DNA from: Hygrophila difformis
Taxonomy: Eukaryota; Streptophyta; Magnoliopsida; Lamiales; Acanthaceae
Direction of reading: 5' to 3'
Assembly: GCA_030278955.1 (NCBI GenBank)
Contig: JAOANR010000010.1
Span: 27,344,174-27,408,173, forward strand
DNA length: 64,000 nucleotides
Shown: one piece after another, positions 20,217-32,400 of the stretch
How the letters are laid out: every line of letters begins with the position of its first letter
Numbering within the stretch: the stretch's first letter is position 1
Program-made: the position numbers and the translations under genes
Notes under the pieces: generated by a model
What the model saw: only the letters and a program-made list of their open reading frames with translations
Told to the model about the DNA's origin: nothing
Database searches by the model: none

Positions 20217-21969
20217 TAATAAAATGAGAACTAAAAAATTAGTCCAAACCATAGTACACTTACAAATAAGAAGAATTATAAATCAAAAGAAAACTAAATC
20301 CTCGGAAAGCAAACATCCAATTAGGGTTAGCTTCCAAAACCGCCTAATACACAATCCTGAGGGAATGACCTATATAAATACTTAACTCTGTTCTTAAATA
20401 ACTGTAATATTTCTGCATGTCACGCAACTAAATAAATATTTTTAACGAGTAATATTCATATTATATATAAGTAAAGAACATAAAAAATTAATATTTTAAA
20501 ACAATGTGATTAGATTTAACAAGATCTCACTTGATTATGTTTTTTCTTTTATAACCGTATTAAAAAAAATTAAACAAAGTTACTCAATGAATAGTGACTA
20601 TGCAAATGTTTCAATTATACAACAAGATACAACAAGAACAGGAGGAAGCATGTAAGAGCATGTCCAATACACTATACTCAAACCAATTTTACAGTAAATG
20701 CCACATCAATTTGTAATTCATTTCTAATCATTTATACTAAACTCATACTCAAAAGAATATTCTCTATATATTCTTTCATCATACAAACTTATTTATCTTT
20801 TCAATTATATTATACCCATCATTTCTTATAAATTATACATTAACCCACACAAATTCAGTACTCATTAACTATGCCAATATAATTTAGTTATCTTTATGTT
20901 TAAGTTTATTTTATAAAATAAAATTCTTAAAAACAAAAAAAAAACTTAAAATCTTTAATCTAATTAGATATAAAGCAAATTTAATAAAAAAATTGTATAA
21001 ACTATAAATTATTAACCATAATACAAAATAAGAAAAAAAATTTGCCTTCTATTTTTAAATTAATATATTATTCAATTTGCAACAATTGAAAGATAAAATT
21101 ACAATTAATTTAATTATAAAAAGTGTTATAGATTTATGAATAGTAAATACTCATAAAACTAAAAAAACTTAAAATAAATTTAATTATAAAAAGTGTTATA
21201 GATAATTTTTTTTTTTTTTTCACTTTTTAAAACTTTACCAATCCGCTTTTTTCAATTTGTTTTGATTTGGTTTGCAATGTTTTGATTTGGTTTGCAATTT
21301 GATTTGATTTGATTTGGTTTGGTTAAATTTTTCCAAACCGTTGTCTGGTTTTTAGGGCTAAGAAGGGCGGCTAAGGAAGAGGAAAAGAAGACAGATTAAG
21401 GAAGTAGGCGATCTCGATTCACACAGGCAAGGTTTAATTTTGCATTCCTCTTCTTCCCCCTTTCTTCTTGTTCCCCATTCCTTATTTTCCCCTTCACCGT
21501 TGGAATCAAGAGCAGCAGCTGGAGACCCGCTGCTGCGCCGGCGGACAGCGACACCGGAGGCCGGGGCATTAACCCCAGCGATGACAGTGGTGGTGGCCTC
21601 GCACATTTGCGCGACGCCAAGGCAGTGAGCAGGTGGTGGTGCTGCTGCATCGCAAGCAGCCGGCTGCTGCGAGATGGTAGCGGCGACGCCGCCCTCCGAC
21701 GAGGGCGGCCGGGCAGTGCCGTTGGTTGCCGGTCTTCTTCCTTCCATCCTCCATTCTTTTTCTTCTTCTCCTCTTCTTTTCTTTTAAATTGATGTTCGAA
21801 GTTAGTATTTCTTGGATGGTTGATTACTTTTATGTTTGGAGATTTTTGGATGGATTGGGGATTGTGGAATTTGATTTGTGCTCCCTTAAATGTTGAATAA
21901 TTGAGAATTGGGTGAACATTCTTAGAGATGAGTTATTGCATTGATTAAGTATTTTGGGAATTTGTTGTA
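20217..21969. other. Spacer with a MITE relic and a GC-rich patch
   Basis: About 20405-20600 resembles the interior of the 260-bp MITEs at 41249 and 42788 (..aatctaacaagatctcacttgattatg..) but has lost clear ends. A GC-rich patch at 21358-21747 gives overlapping frames on both strands, rich in Ala, Pro and Arg. No conserved domain is apparent and I do not call a gene. Confidence 0.5.
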
Positions 21970-22461
21970 CTCCCTCCGTCCCACGAATTGTGGCTCGTAT
22001 TCCTCTTTGGGCTGTCCCACGAATTGTGACCACTTTCCTTTTTTAGATAAATTTAATTAATATAAATATGATTAGAATGTTAATGGTTTCTAAATTCCAT
22101 TAAAATAATCACTTTTACTATTCTGCACAACTCCCAATACATTTTTATTTTTCTACACAAAGTCCCTTCCATTTCTTTAATTCTTCATATTTTAAAATTG
22201 GTACAAATAAAAATTATATAAAATATATATTCTAAATCTAGACGTCTAGACAATTCTAACAAGACCACACTTGAATATTTTTCTCTAATTAAATTATTAC
22301 AATAATATTTTGTCAAAGTTAAACAATAAAGAAAGTCAAAATTCATTAAAATTTTAAACACAAATACCTACATCACTTTAACCACTAAACCCCCACTATA
22401 CCCCACCACATAAATTATCGTGCCCAAATGAAACGAGCCACAATTCGCGGGACGTAGGGAG
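21970..22461. mobile_element. Stowaway-type MITE, 492 bp
   Basis: It starts CTCCCTCCGTCCCACGAATTG after TA (21968-21969) and ends with the inverted match ..CAATTCGCGGGACGTAGGGAG before TA (22462-22463). It is unlike the 248-bp subfamily in its interior and has no coding capacity. Confidence 0.9.
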
Positions 22462-23489
22462 TATTAAATTTTGGATTTGTTAATATATGGGTAATCATTT
22501 AATTGAATGCTTATGGAAGAATTGAGAAAGTATAACGGATCGGTTAGCATGCTGCACACTACATATTCAGTAGGTACTGCATGTTCTAACCCCAAGTCTA
22601 TTATGTGCTGGATGTGAATTGGAAGTAAAACATACCATCTAGGTGGGCGGATATTATGGGAATGATATAAATACTATTTCCATGATTAGTAAATGACAAA
22701 AAGGAATGATTGTGGGCTGCCACCAATCACATAATTTTCCATAAATTTTGGTTTAATATGGGAAGTCCATTACCTTTTATTGTAGTACTGAATATGTATC
22801 ACAATATTGTATTCTTTGAATACAGATTGTTGATTGAGTGGTGCAATTTCTTGTTGTCATGCATGTGGTGTGAGTTTATTGTATGGCATGCTAGTAATGC
22901 ATGAAGGTCCAATATATACTAGTTATGCGCTACTGCACAAGTACATTATCGACACATGTTTGTGTCTAAGGCAAAATAAATGTTTGCTCGCCGACATGAA
23001 TAACACAAGCAAAACATGAACAGTAAAACAACATACATGGTGAACCGCACTAGCACATCATCAACAATAAAACAACATACATTCTGAACTACACCAGCAC
23101 AACTTCGAGTGGGGAAAAATTGGAGATATTAATTGCATTTAGGGAAATGTAAAAACAAGGCACTAAGTAGGACTAGCACATAGTATACTTTAAAAGTGGC
23201 ACAACCAGTACAATGAATCAGCACTTGAATAATCGAAAAAGGAGGTCTGCAGCACAGTACATGGTGAAATGTGACCTGTTTAGGAAAGTGAACCACCACA
23301 TCTGAAATATACTCCCATCATGACTTAGAATAGTACACGACCAATCTAAACATCCAGGTTAAAAGAATTAAAAAAAAATCCTGGTCATCCTACTAACATC
23401 TTGTGAATATATAGTAACACATCATATGTTGTTGAAACATCATACATGTTGAAACACCCCGACACATATACATTTTTTGAGTTTTTTTT
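22462..23489. other. Intergenic, no intact gene
   Basis: The stretch from about 22980 on is rich in agcaca/acaacatacat words shared with 23800-24050. It probably belongs to the antisense ULP relic described next, as introns or 3' sequence, but shows no readable exon. Confidence 0.4.
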
Positions 23490-23707
23490 CTTGTGAAAAC
23501 CCACTTCACGACCTCCTTCTCGACACTCGTCAAATTAGCGCACTGCATCTTCGCAAGAATCTAGGATTGTCGTAGGATGGTGACAGGACAACTCTAAATA
23601 GCTTGTGGTGACGCTTCTCCTTAGGTGGAGCGATGCATGGAGTTGACATGTTCCTCTTTGGATTCTGTTCAAGTGGGTCAACAAAAATATTCATAGTTGT
23701 TTAATTT
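23490..23707 (-). pseudogene. Relic exon of a second ULP-like gene, antisense
   Basis: Read on the minus strand, this stretch encodes NIFVDPLEQNP.. and then VVLSPSYDNPRFLRRCSA. These align with DFVDPLPPS.. and AVMSPSYDNPRELLRWSS in the exon at 29891-30152 of the plus-strand ULP-like gene. After CSA the match continues (TSVEKEVVKWVF versus TALEKKIVPWLF) only in another frame, so at least one indel is present. The same basic stretch (KEKRHH / KAKRDRR) precedes the motif. The protease exons were not found nearby, so this is a decayed, partial, inverted copy. Confidence 0.7.
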
Positions 23708-24399
23708 GTAGGCTGAGTACGGTAGGAAATATGCAATGTAAAAGTCACAAACAACAAACAAAATGGGACAACATCAATGCAATTAGCAATTTTTAAAATA
23801 TGACAGCATGACAAACATTATATGGAACTAGCACGAGCACTTGACACCCCAGCACATCGTTTACACTAAAACAACACCGAACAACACTGAACATGTAGAA
23901 CACCATCACAGGACACAGACACGATATGCAGTCGCCAGGAATGAAACTAGCACGGACCGCTAACACCCCATCACATCGCGCACTCTTAAATAGCACATAA
24001 CATGTACAACACTATCACCCTTCAGGATGAAATAATAATACATAATATGCACCAAGCAAAAAATGATTACATAATAAAAGTTAAAATAGGTGTGATTATG
24101 TGACCAACCTATGTGGCAGGGAAAGAAGCACAATGATCATGATCAAAATAAACCAGCACATAAAGCACAAAAACATGGCCATGGTGTAGACCATACACAA
24201 CACAAAGTCAAACAACGATACAACATAAATGTCAAACAAAAACTCATTCATGAATAGAAACCTCATAAAAATGTGCAACCAAACAATCAACATACAAAAC
24301 CCTTTTTTTATACAAAACGATTCTGTACCATCAATTAGTAAAATTAAACCCAACCCAACCCCGCCCCCCCCCCCCCCCCCCAAAAAAAAAAAACAACAA
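23708..24399. other. Intergenic with a C/A homopolymer
   Basis: AT-rich sequence ending in a run of about 18 C then 12 A at 24364-24393. A Gly-rich frame on the minus strand here is only the translation of the C run. Words such as agcacaa recur, consistent with relic introns of the antisense ULP copy. Confidence 0.5.
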
Positions 24400-24713
24400 C
24401 TTGCTGAAAACCCAACCCTAAAAATGCTAACAGAACAAGGCGCTTGTAAACGTCTTCAATTTCGAACACTAATTTAAAAAAAAATAAAATTAACGGCGGC
24501 CAAAACAATCAACAAAACCACACGAACCAAACATCATATCATAGAGGCGTATTTAAGCTTGCTGAAAACCCAACCCTAAAAATGCTGACAGGACAAGGCG
24601 CTTGTAAACGTCTTCAATTTCGAACACTAATTTAAAAAAAATAAAATTAAAGGCGGCCAAAACAATCAACAAACCACACGAACCAAACATCATATCATAG
24701 AGGCGTATTTAAG
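24400..24713. repeat. Direct tandem duplication, about 157 bp per unit
   Basis: Unit 24400-24557 (cttgctgaaaacccaaccct..) is repeated at 24558-24713 with a few substitutions and short indels. Both units end in gaggcgtatttaag. The function is unknown. Confidence 0.9.
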
Positions 24714-26645
24714 ATATGCGACTAACCTTTTAAAATCACAGACCTCCGACGAACTTGAAGAGGGCTGGTGACCTCCGTTAGAAACAACTCGGACAGGTGT
24801 AGGCTCCGCTTTGGGTGACGCGTTACACGGCTGCGGCTACAGCAGCACTATATTCCGGTGTACAGTTTCGGCGGTTGAAATGAGCCCAAAACGGATATGG
24901 CCGATCAGTGGGGGACGGTGAGGGTGAAGACCAAAAAATGGGGCTTTTTCCTCTAGCACGAAAAGGGAATGGAAATGGGGGAAAAGGATTTGGGTACACA
25001 TTGGAGAATATATATTTCACTGATATTTTTTTCTTTCTTACCAAAATAACCCAGCAGCACCCATAGGAAAGTTCCATGATTAAGGGATACAATAAATTAA
25101 AATATATTATATATTAACTATCCATAAAAGTCAATAAATGATTCAACATTTCCTTAAATATTCTTATCATACAATCGAACAAAGACCCAACACATTATAT
25201 GAGTAACTTCAAATAATCAGTCCCTGCTGAATCAGCAGGAAACCTAACCCAAAGTATAATTAGTATAAACAAACGGTTGGGGCATTATTTGTTGTTAGTC
25301 ATGGTTTCTAAAACTAGTTGATAGTTTGGATATTGGGGGAAAATGACTAATTGTGGATTAGGACGGGTGTGTAAGAATAAATGGTCAATTCTTGAACATG
25401 AGTAATTAAATGGTAAATTGTAGAATGTATTGGTGTTAATCTATTATGAGTATTCTTTGAAGGAATAGGTTCGGATCCTGACGTCTTGATTTCCTGACGT
25501 GTTCTTTTCGTATATCGATAGTGCTATTAACATTGTTACCCACATGGCAGTATATTTTATAATTTCCTTTCCTTTTTATATATTTAATAATTGTTCTTAA
25601 AGAAGGGATGTCACACGTAATTGCCTCCGGAAATCATGGAATTTATGGGGGGATGGAACACGTGTGGTGGGACAGGAATATTGTCCTATTATTTTTAGAT
25701 TTTATGTATTTTTTATTTTATTATGCAGATTGTGTGGGCCTATGTTGACAAAATCTAATCGGTGGACCACATTTGGACCTGTTTCCTATCATCCATTCTT
25801 TAGTGTAATAACATCCAAAAAAACTCAATAGAATGTTCAACACCCCTGCCAGCGTTATTTCCGAAGAAAAACCCCTCCGTCGAAAGTGAGCGTCGAAAGG
25901 GAGCGGTTTCTTCAACGAACTTCCACCACCGGCGAATGTGCGCGTTTTCTTCAGCGAAATTTCCGATTCGGCGTCGACTGACGAATTTTATCCAACATTT
26001 TCATCGGCTCTCAGTCCGAATTTGATTTCTCGAAGCAGCCGGACTTCTCCTTGGTGTGTATTCTTCTTTTTCGCTTCGGATTCTCCCGAGTGTTCGACTG
26101 TGTAAGTTAATTTTGCACTCAATTGGACCTCGAAGTCGCAGGATTTGTTTACTGTGATTGCATTTCATAATTGCTTGTGTTCTTCTAACTCGATATAGTG
26201 GCGATTGTTCGTTATTTTCGTTCGCCGTCGACTACCAATATTTTTTAAACTTTTTAATCCGAACGTGATCTATTTCAACGCTGCTCGATTTTAATAGTTA
26301 TGTGGCTATAGGAAGTTAGGGTTTCCTGTGATTTTTTATTCTATTTTTCCAATCTGATTTTGACCCGGCTTTGTGTGTTAGAGGATGTGCGTTATGTGGC
26401 CTTCCTATTTGAAATGTGGTATTTTCGAGTTCGTAGTATTAGGTATGGTGGCAGGGGTCTAAATGTTACGGATGATACCCTGTTGTTTTTACTGTTTTTA
26501 TCATAGATAATGTGGTTATTGTTTTTGATTTTTTCTTCAGGGGGGGTGTTATTGTAATCGTTTTATTAAGATTCACAATATTTTTTGTGAAGTCTCGCTT
26601 ATGATAATGTTGTATAAAAAGTGATTTCTGTGATTACGATGCAGA
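24714..26645. other. Spacer and probable 5' untranslated region of the ULP-like gene
   Basis: From about 25850 the sequence becomes mixed in composition and reads like a plant 5' leader. A donor-like GTAAGT near 26104 and an acceptor cag directly before the ATG (26642-26644) suggest a 5' UTR intron. Upstream, 24714-25700 shows no gene. Confidence 0.4.
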
Positions 26646-29600
26646 ATGGATAAGTTAATGGCAAGGGCAAGGGCGACGCAGTTGGCGTGCGTCCCTAGGT
26701 TAGTCTGTGAGGTTAATCAGAAGCTGGCTGAGAATCGTGCAGACGGAAGGTGGGATTTCATTGATGATTCTTGCTTCCGAGGGATGCTGCATATAAAAGG
26801 GAAGCATGTTCCTGTCGTACCCATGGTTCACCTAATGGAGGCGTGGGACCACGATTCAAAATGTTTCCGATTCAATGATGGCCGGATATTAGAGTTAACT
26901 CCCGAGCGTATAGCTGCTGTTTATGGCCTGACCCATGGCCACGGCAGACATTTAATAACAACTGAGAATATTACAGAGGACGATCCATTATGTGAGCAAG
27001 TAAGATCAAAGTTCAAACTCTGTGATAGGGGAAAATCTAATGTTAATTGGGATAGGTTGGCTGAGCTTGTCAATTCTCCCGACTGGTCGAAGGAAATGGA
27101 GATGATTGAGTACTGGAGGCTATATGTCTTATTCTGCATTGGGGCTGTTCTATCACCTTTTCCCAATCGGCGTTTGAGGCTGGGTTTGCTATGTGTGCTT
27201 CGTAGCAGGGAGTTGGCAGCAACATTTAATTGGGCCTTTTTTGTTCAAGACGGCATCTTTAATATGATTTCCCCCACTCAATCGGATGGCAATGCCAGGA
27301 AGGAGCTGCGCAAACGTCTTGGCGGTGACTTCCATTGCATTATGGTATGTAGTTGTGATTATTATTTACATAGGATGGAATCCAAATCACAGAGCAGTTT
27401 ATTTTATTTTTTTAACTTTTAAATTATATGTAGCACGTCTTTTTCGACTTTATTGGATGCAAATCTGGTGGGTCCTTCACGTGTTGCTTGAAGAGGTCGC
27501 TGACCATGGATGATGTCCGAAGGTATGTCGGACATGCCCTCCCATCAGACGAAAACGAACCACAAACTGCTGCGGCTGACGATGCACATGCGGATCAGGT
27601 AACACCCCCCCTCCCCCCACATTAGCTTCCATGTTCTTAGTACGATGCATGGTGCTCTTTCGTAGTATGAAATTTGATGTCTCTGCTGTCCCATAATGTT
27701 CCAGTGTTCTTTTGCCATCCGCATTGTGATTATCATTATCCATACTTGTCCACGTGGTGACCTGCTTTGATATTTGTGAATTATTGGACAAATGGAATTG
27801 CACCGAATGTAATATACTTTACGATTTTTCTTTACTTTGTTTAGTTGTTCAGCATCAATGATATATTCTTCATATGAATGTGTTCTTTTGACTGCAACAC
27901 TATGCTTCCTCACTGATTGAGTATTGCATTGCTGATCTCTTAAACTTAATACTCAAAGCTTTATCCTCCCTATCCCCGTGTTATGTGATAGCTCAAATTA
28001 TGATCTATTTCATTTTACTTATGCTATAATTCATTCCAAAACAGGACCTATCTTCTTAAACTGTAATATGTTCCCCATTTTAAATTTCACCGCGATTCAA
28101 TTAATTACTGTATCTTCATTTTATTTCATCTTTCTTTAATTGTTTGGTGTATAGGGAACTGAACCCCCCCAGACAAGCTCCCCAGCAAAGGAAAATGACA
28201 CGGTTGTTAATCCTCACTATGCAAAACATAAGGTTATTGTAGTAATACCTTTCCTCTAGATAATTCACATATAAGTGGAATAAACTCAGGATTGCATTTT
28301 CCCTTTGTATGACGATCTTTTTTAACCCTGTGTTGTTGGACAGCCTCCCTGATATTTTTCTTTTGTTCATCATGTTCTGTGGTATGCAATATAATGCTAT
28401 TCTACCGTGCTATCATTGCCCTGCTTATTTCTTGAACATATCACTCCATGCAATTTTCATAATTTGTCAGTGCTATATGATGTAGGCCACGGTGCTTTCA
28501 CCTTTAACCACCATGATTTGAATGGCTAAGGAATCATCACTATTACTGCATTGCTTATTTATTCCACATCAAACTTCTTGCTTTTTCCATTCTGTAACAG
28601 TGTTATAGGCTACTTTACATAGTGCTTTCTATACATTATAACTATGCTATGCTCAAATCGGCACATTACCTGTTCAACTATTGGCCCTCTTTAATTTCCC
28701 GGCCCTCCACAATTACCAATTGATCATATTTATTTTTTTGTAATCTGATCGATGACTTTTATTTCTTTTTTTGGTCGACAGTGCGCCAACACCCCTCAGC
28801 CTACATCATCTGCAAAGTCCCATGACACGGGTGCATGTCCTGACACTGAGAAGAACCAGGTAGTTGTTAAGAAATTGCTTATATGTATACATTAAACATA
28901 AGTACCTGGAAAGATTCATGATTCCATTTTCCATATTTTAGGAACATGATGCTATTGATGTTCAACAGCGAAAGGCTTATCTGAAAGCTGAGTATGCACG
29001 CCTGCATGAACAAGTGGAAGCAATAAAAAAACGTATGACGGAAGTGGACTTGGAATTGGGATGCCTTCATGCTACTGAGGCAAGCCTTCTTGAACGTGAT
29101 GCCAATGCAGTAGAGTCTGAGGGGGGTGATGGGGCTGCTACATGTGACGATGATGCTGTCCAGGTGAATGTCAACTCAGTTGGCATCCCCCAAGTCAATG
29201 CAATGTCACCCCAACAGGATGATGCCACCGTGGTTCTGAACCACCCTCCTGCAGGCCCCTCCCCACCAGTCATGCCACCTTCACAGCCTAATTGGGATCT
29301 ATTAGGCTCACCAATCACCATTGCTAGGGAAATACTAGAGGTTAGGATGTTTGATGTGTGATTTCTTCATTTTTCTAAATTTATGCTTTACGTCCTATGT
29401 GGTATGATTTCATTTTTGCATTCCTTTTAATACCTAGCTTCTGCACACAGCAACACGAAGCCTCTAGCTTCAAACCTAACCCACCTGACCTGCACACCAG
29501 TTCGTAGCCAAATTGGAATCTCTTAGGGTCACCAATCATCATCACCAGTGAATTGTTGGAGGTAAGGTGTTAATCGGATGCTTTGTTTATATCTATAGTG

Positions 29601-31511
29601 CAAAAATATATCTCATTAATGTTGTGCTCACACATTGTCATAACCGTCTTAAAATTTCTTATATACAGCAACAAAGTGCCAGTAACGACAACCCTTCCGC
29701 ACCCGCCTGCCCCCTTCCTAATTCACAGGCAAATAGGGTGCTTGTAGCATCTCCAAATGACACCACGGAGGAAACAGTGGTGGTCAGGATGTTTAGTGGA
29801 TGTGTTATAGTCATGTGAAATGATTTGTAGATCTTTAAGATTTTATTTCATTTGAATTACTGATACATCTATTATTATTATTGTACACAGCAACTGAATG
29901 CCTGCAGTGACGACGACTTTGTTGACCCTCTACCACCATCACTTGTCGAGAAAAAACCAACTGGGACCACACGCAAGAGGGCACCTTCACCACCTACTCT
30001 TGCCTCCAACAAGGCCAAACGTGATCGCAGGCCTTCGAAGGCAGTTATGTCACCGTCATATGATAACCCGCGTGAGCTGCTGCGGTGGTCATCACTTACA
30101 GCATTAGAGAAGAAAATTGTGCCATGGCTATTCAAGAGGAAAAATGCACCAGGTATTTTATTCAATGGTAAAAGATGCTACAGCTGACCGACTATAAAGT
30201 TTATTTGTTCAGATTTTAAATTATTTTCCTGGTATTTTGCTCATGGACTTTTCAACCCATTGAATCTCCTCTACAATTGGTCGTTCATGTAGGTGAAACT
30301 GTATATGACGATGGCTATATCAGATTCTGGAAGGAGCATGTCGAGCTTGTTGGACCTGGTATGGATATACCAGAGTTATTTATTGATGCTTTCATTCAAG
30401 TGGCAAACCGGTGGTCATTTGCAAACATTGGTGCCACAATCCTGTTTGCTGATGCTGCTTTCTTCCCCTCCACGATTACGGTATTCCAATCCTTGTAATA
30501 TTTCATATATATGTCCTATTAATCTATTCACATTTACCCACCTTTATATTATCACTGAAGACATATTGCGGTATGGAGGCACGTGGAGTTCGGATACCAC
30601 GGGACAGGCCTGCATTAATCACTTCCTGGACCAAAACACTTACCAAATGCTTCCCCATGGACGACTGGACGCTATGCTTCGATGCAAAGTTGGTACGTTC
30701 TGTTCTGCCTACACCCATCACCTTCATTTTTCAATACTTCAAGTTTATATTGTGCTGTATGAGTATGACCATATGGATGAACAATTACGCCTTACATCTA
30801 TTATGCCTTTATGTTCTTTGGTATGTGCTAACTGATGTGATATTACCGCATATTTTTTGTGATAATGTAGTGCTGTTACCATGCATTTCAGATGCTCTTT
30901 TACATCTAACTTTTTGCTCCAACACCATGCTCTGTATGCTGCATTGTTTTAATTTGCTAAAGACTATAATTTTTTGTGCTAGATATTCTTCCCATTTTGT
31001 CGTGACCACCACTGGGTCCTTTTTGTTGCCGACTCTGAAAGGAAGAAGCTCTGGTATTTTAACAGTCGCGTCCGCCAGCCCGGCTTCGATGCCGACAAGT
31101 TGGTTATCAGGCGTGTGCTCCATAGCTTGAGGATTGTCGCGGAGGAGTATGGCAGCACAGCCTGGTCGGTCCCGTTTGAAATTGCGAACAGCTTCCACGC
31201 GACTCAGCCTGATGGACATGCGTGCGGGCTTTTTATTTTGTTCTACATGAGATACTTCCGGGGGTCATATCCGGAATGATATGCTCATAGAAATTCGTAA
31301 ACAGCCGGTCGTAGATGCCCTGCGTGCAAAGTTTGCATCATATGTTGTTCTTGACACGAACAACCGGTGTTTGAACAGTGTCAGGGTGTTGGCAGGTGCT
31401 CCCCCGCCTAGTGAAGATTCTGTTGGAGAGGACGCCATTCCCATTTGTGCTGTTGCTCCCTTAATTCAGCGAGGTGATTGTGATCGTGGGAAGGGGAAGC
31501 AGAAAAATTAA
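26646..31511 (+). CDS. ULP-like (Ulp1/C48) cysteine protease gene of transposon type, multi-exon
   Basis: Exons read from frame and GT-AG sites: 26646-27344, 27434-27598, 28155-28232, 28782-28859, 28942-29340, 29669-29782, 29891-30152, 30293-30480, 30561-30692, 30983-31279. Together they give about 803 codons. Exon 1 (233 codons) resembles the plant N-terminal domain found before transposon-type ULP proteases (DUF1985-like). The exon at 28942 holds a coiled coil (about residues 350-394), and 29891 holds a basic NLS-like stretch. The C-terminal domain has the C48 signature: His715 in HHWVLF, Gln780 and Cys786 in QPDGHACGLF. The usual Asp is Asn732 (YFNS). Such enzymes cut SUMO-like modifiers, but this one's activity is uncertain. 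A five-G run at 31260-31264 ends the frame at 31277-31279. Coding-like sequence continues in another frame to 31511, so the last ~77 codons are probably split off by one base. Confidence 0.75.
29451..29561 (+). pseudogene. Duplicated internal exon of the ULP-like gene with an in-frame stop
   Basis: Flanked by an acceptor (acacag) and donor (gtaagg), 111 bp long and so phase-neutral. Its 3' half repeats the end of the preceding exon (CCAAATTGGAATCTCTTAGG versus CCTAATTGGGATCTATTAGG at 29289). Where that exon has CAG, this one has TAG (29505-29507). If spliced in, it would truncate the protein at about 491 residues. If skipped, the frame is kept. Confidence 0.6.
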
Positions 31512-32400
31512 TTTGGCTGCACAACAGGCCTTCTTCTCATCCTTTTGAAATAATTGTTACACACAACTGTGGCATAACATTATTTTTGTGTGTTCGGCTT
31601 TTAGTACTCCAGGCATATTTAGTCCTTTTTGGACACGATTTTCACATATTACATAATAGTACTGAATCCCTCATATCACCCCATCTTGGGAATGTGTTTA
31701 TTCTGGTATGGATATATAATGTGCCCTTATATGTTCTATTTCTGTCTTAATCTGCTAGTCCAATGCCTGACGACATTTCCAATATCGGATCAATGTTTTT
31801 GCCCATATTTCATAAGTTATCTTATTTCTTTTGGTTCATTTACTCCTGAATGTTGATACCTTTTCCATCGCTTTTATCATGAACTCTTTAACACTATGAT
31901 ATTTCATGTCGCATATCATGTTACAGTCCCTACAGATCAGTGCTACATTACATTCTACATCATGTTCCATTCATACAGGTTACCCATAAAATAAATTTTA
32001 AACCACTCAGGCACTACCAATTATCTTCACATTGCCTTCATAAGGGTTGAGCTATGCGCTGATTGCCAGGTAATCCAAAGAAAACCACACTTACAAGTAA
32101 ATTATTTTAATTTATTCAGAAAATTGTTGATATTTTTTTCCACATTAAAGTCATTACAGACGACTTAGAGTTATCATATATTTCATGCCTATGCTAATTC
32201 GAACAACAACACAGTAGCGTCCTTGATATGTAAAAATTCCATTCCCATTCCAACTGAATAGACATTTTATTAAAACTCCCGCAAATCACATCATCCACAT
32301 TCATTATACACAACATTCATATGCGCATAGAAAGACAGTATCACTGACCACCTAAAAATCCATCAAACAATTAACTCAACCCATACATTTCATGGCACAA
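31512..32400. other. Spacer between convergent genes
   Basis: It holds the 3' ends of the plus-strand ULP-like gene and the minus-strand transposase gene. AT-rich, with no further frame of note. Confidence 0.6.

Noticed and set aside
21358..21747. 129-codon Ala/Pro-rich frame on the minus strand
   Set aside because: The GC-rich patch is open in several frames on both strands, with no domain or gene structure.
24096..24383. 95-codon frame starting with a Gly run
   Set aside because: The Gly run is the translation of a C homopolymer. The rest is hydrophobic AT-rich translation typical of intron or spacer.
24830..25920. Weak similarity between minus-strand frames at 24830-25090 and 25721-25915 (both contain an AHFxRR-like stretch)
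   Set aside because: At the nucleotide level only a short patch is alike, and it could be chance.
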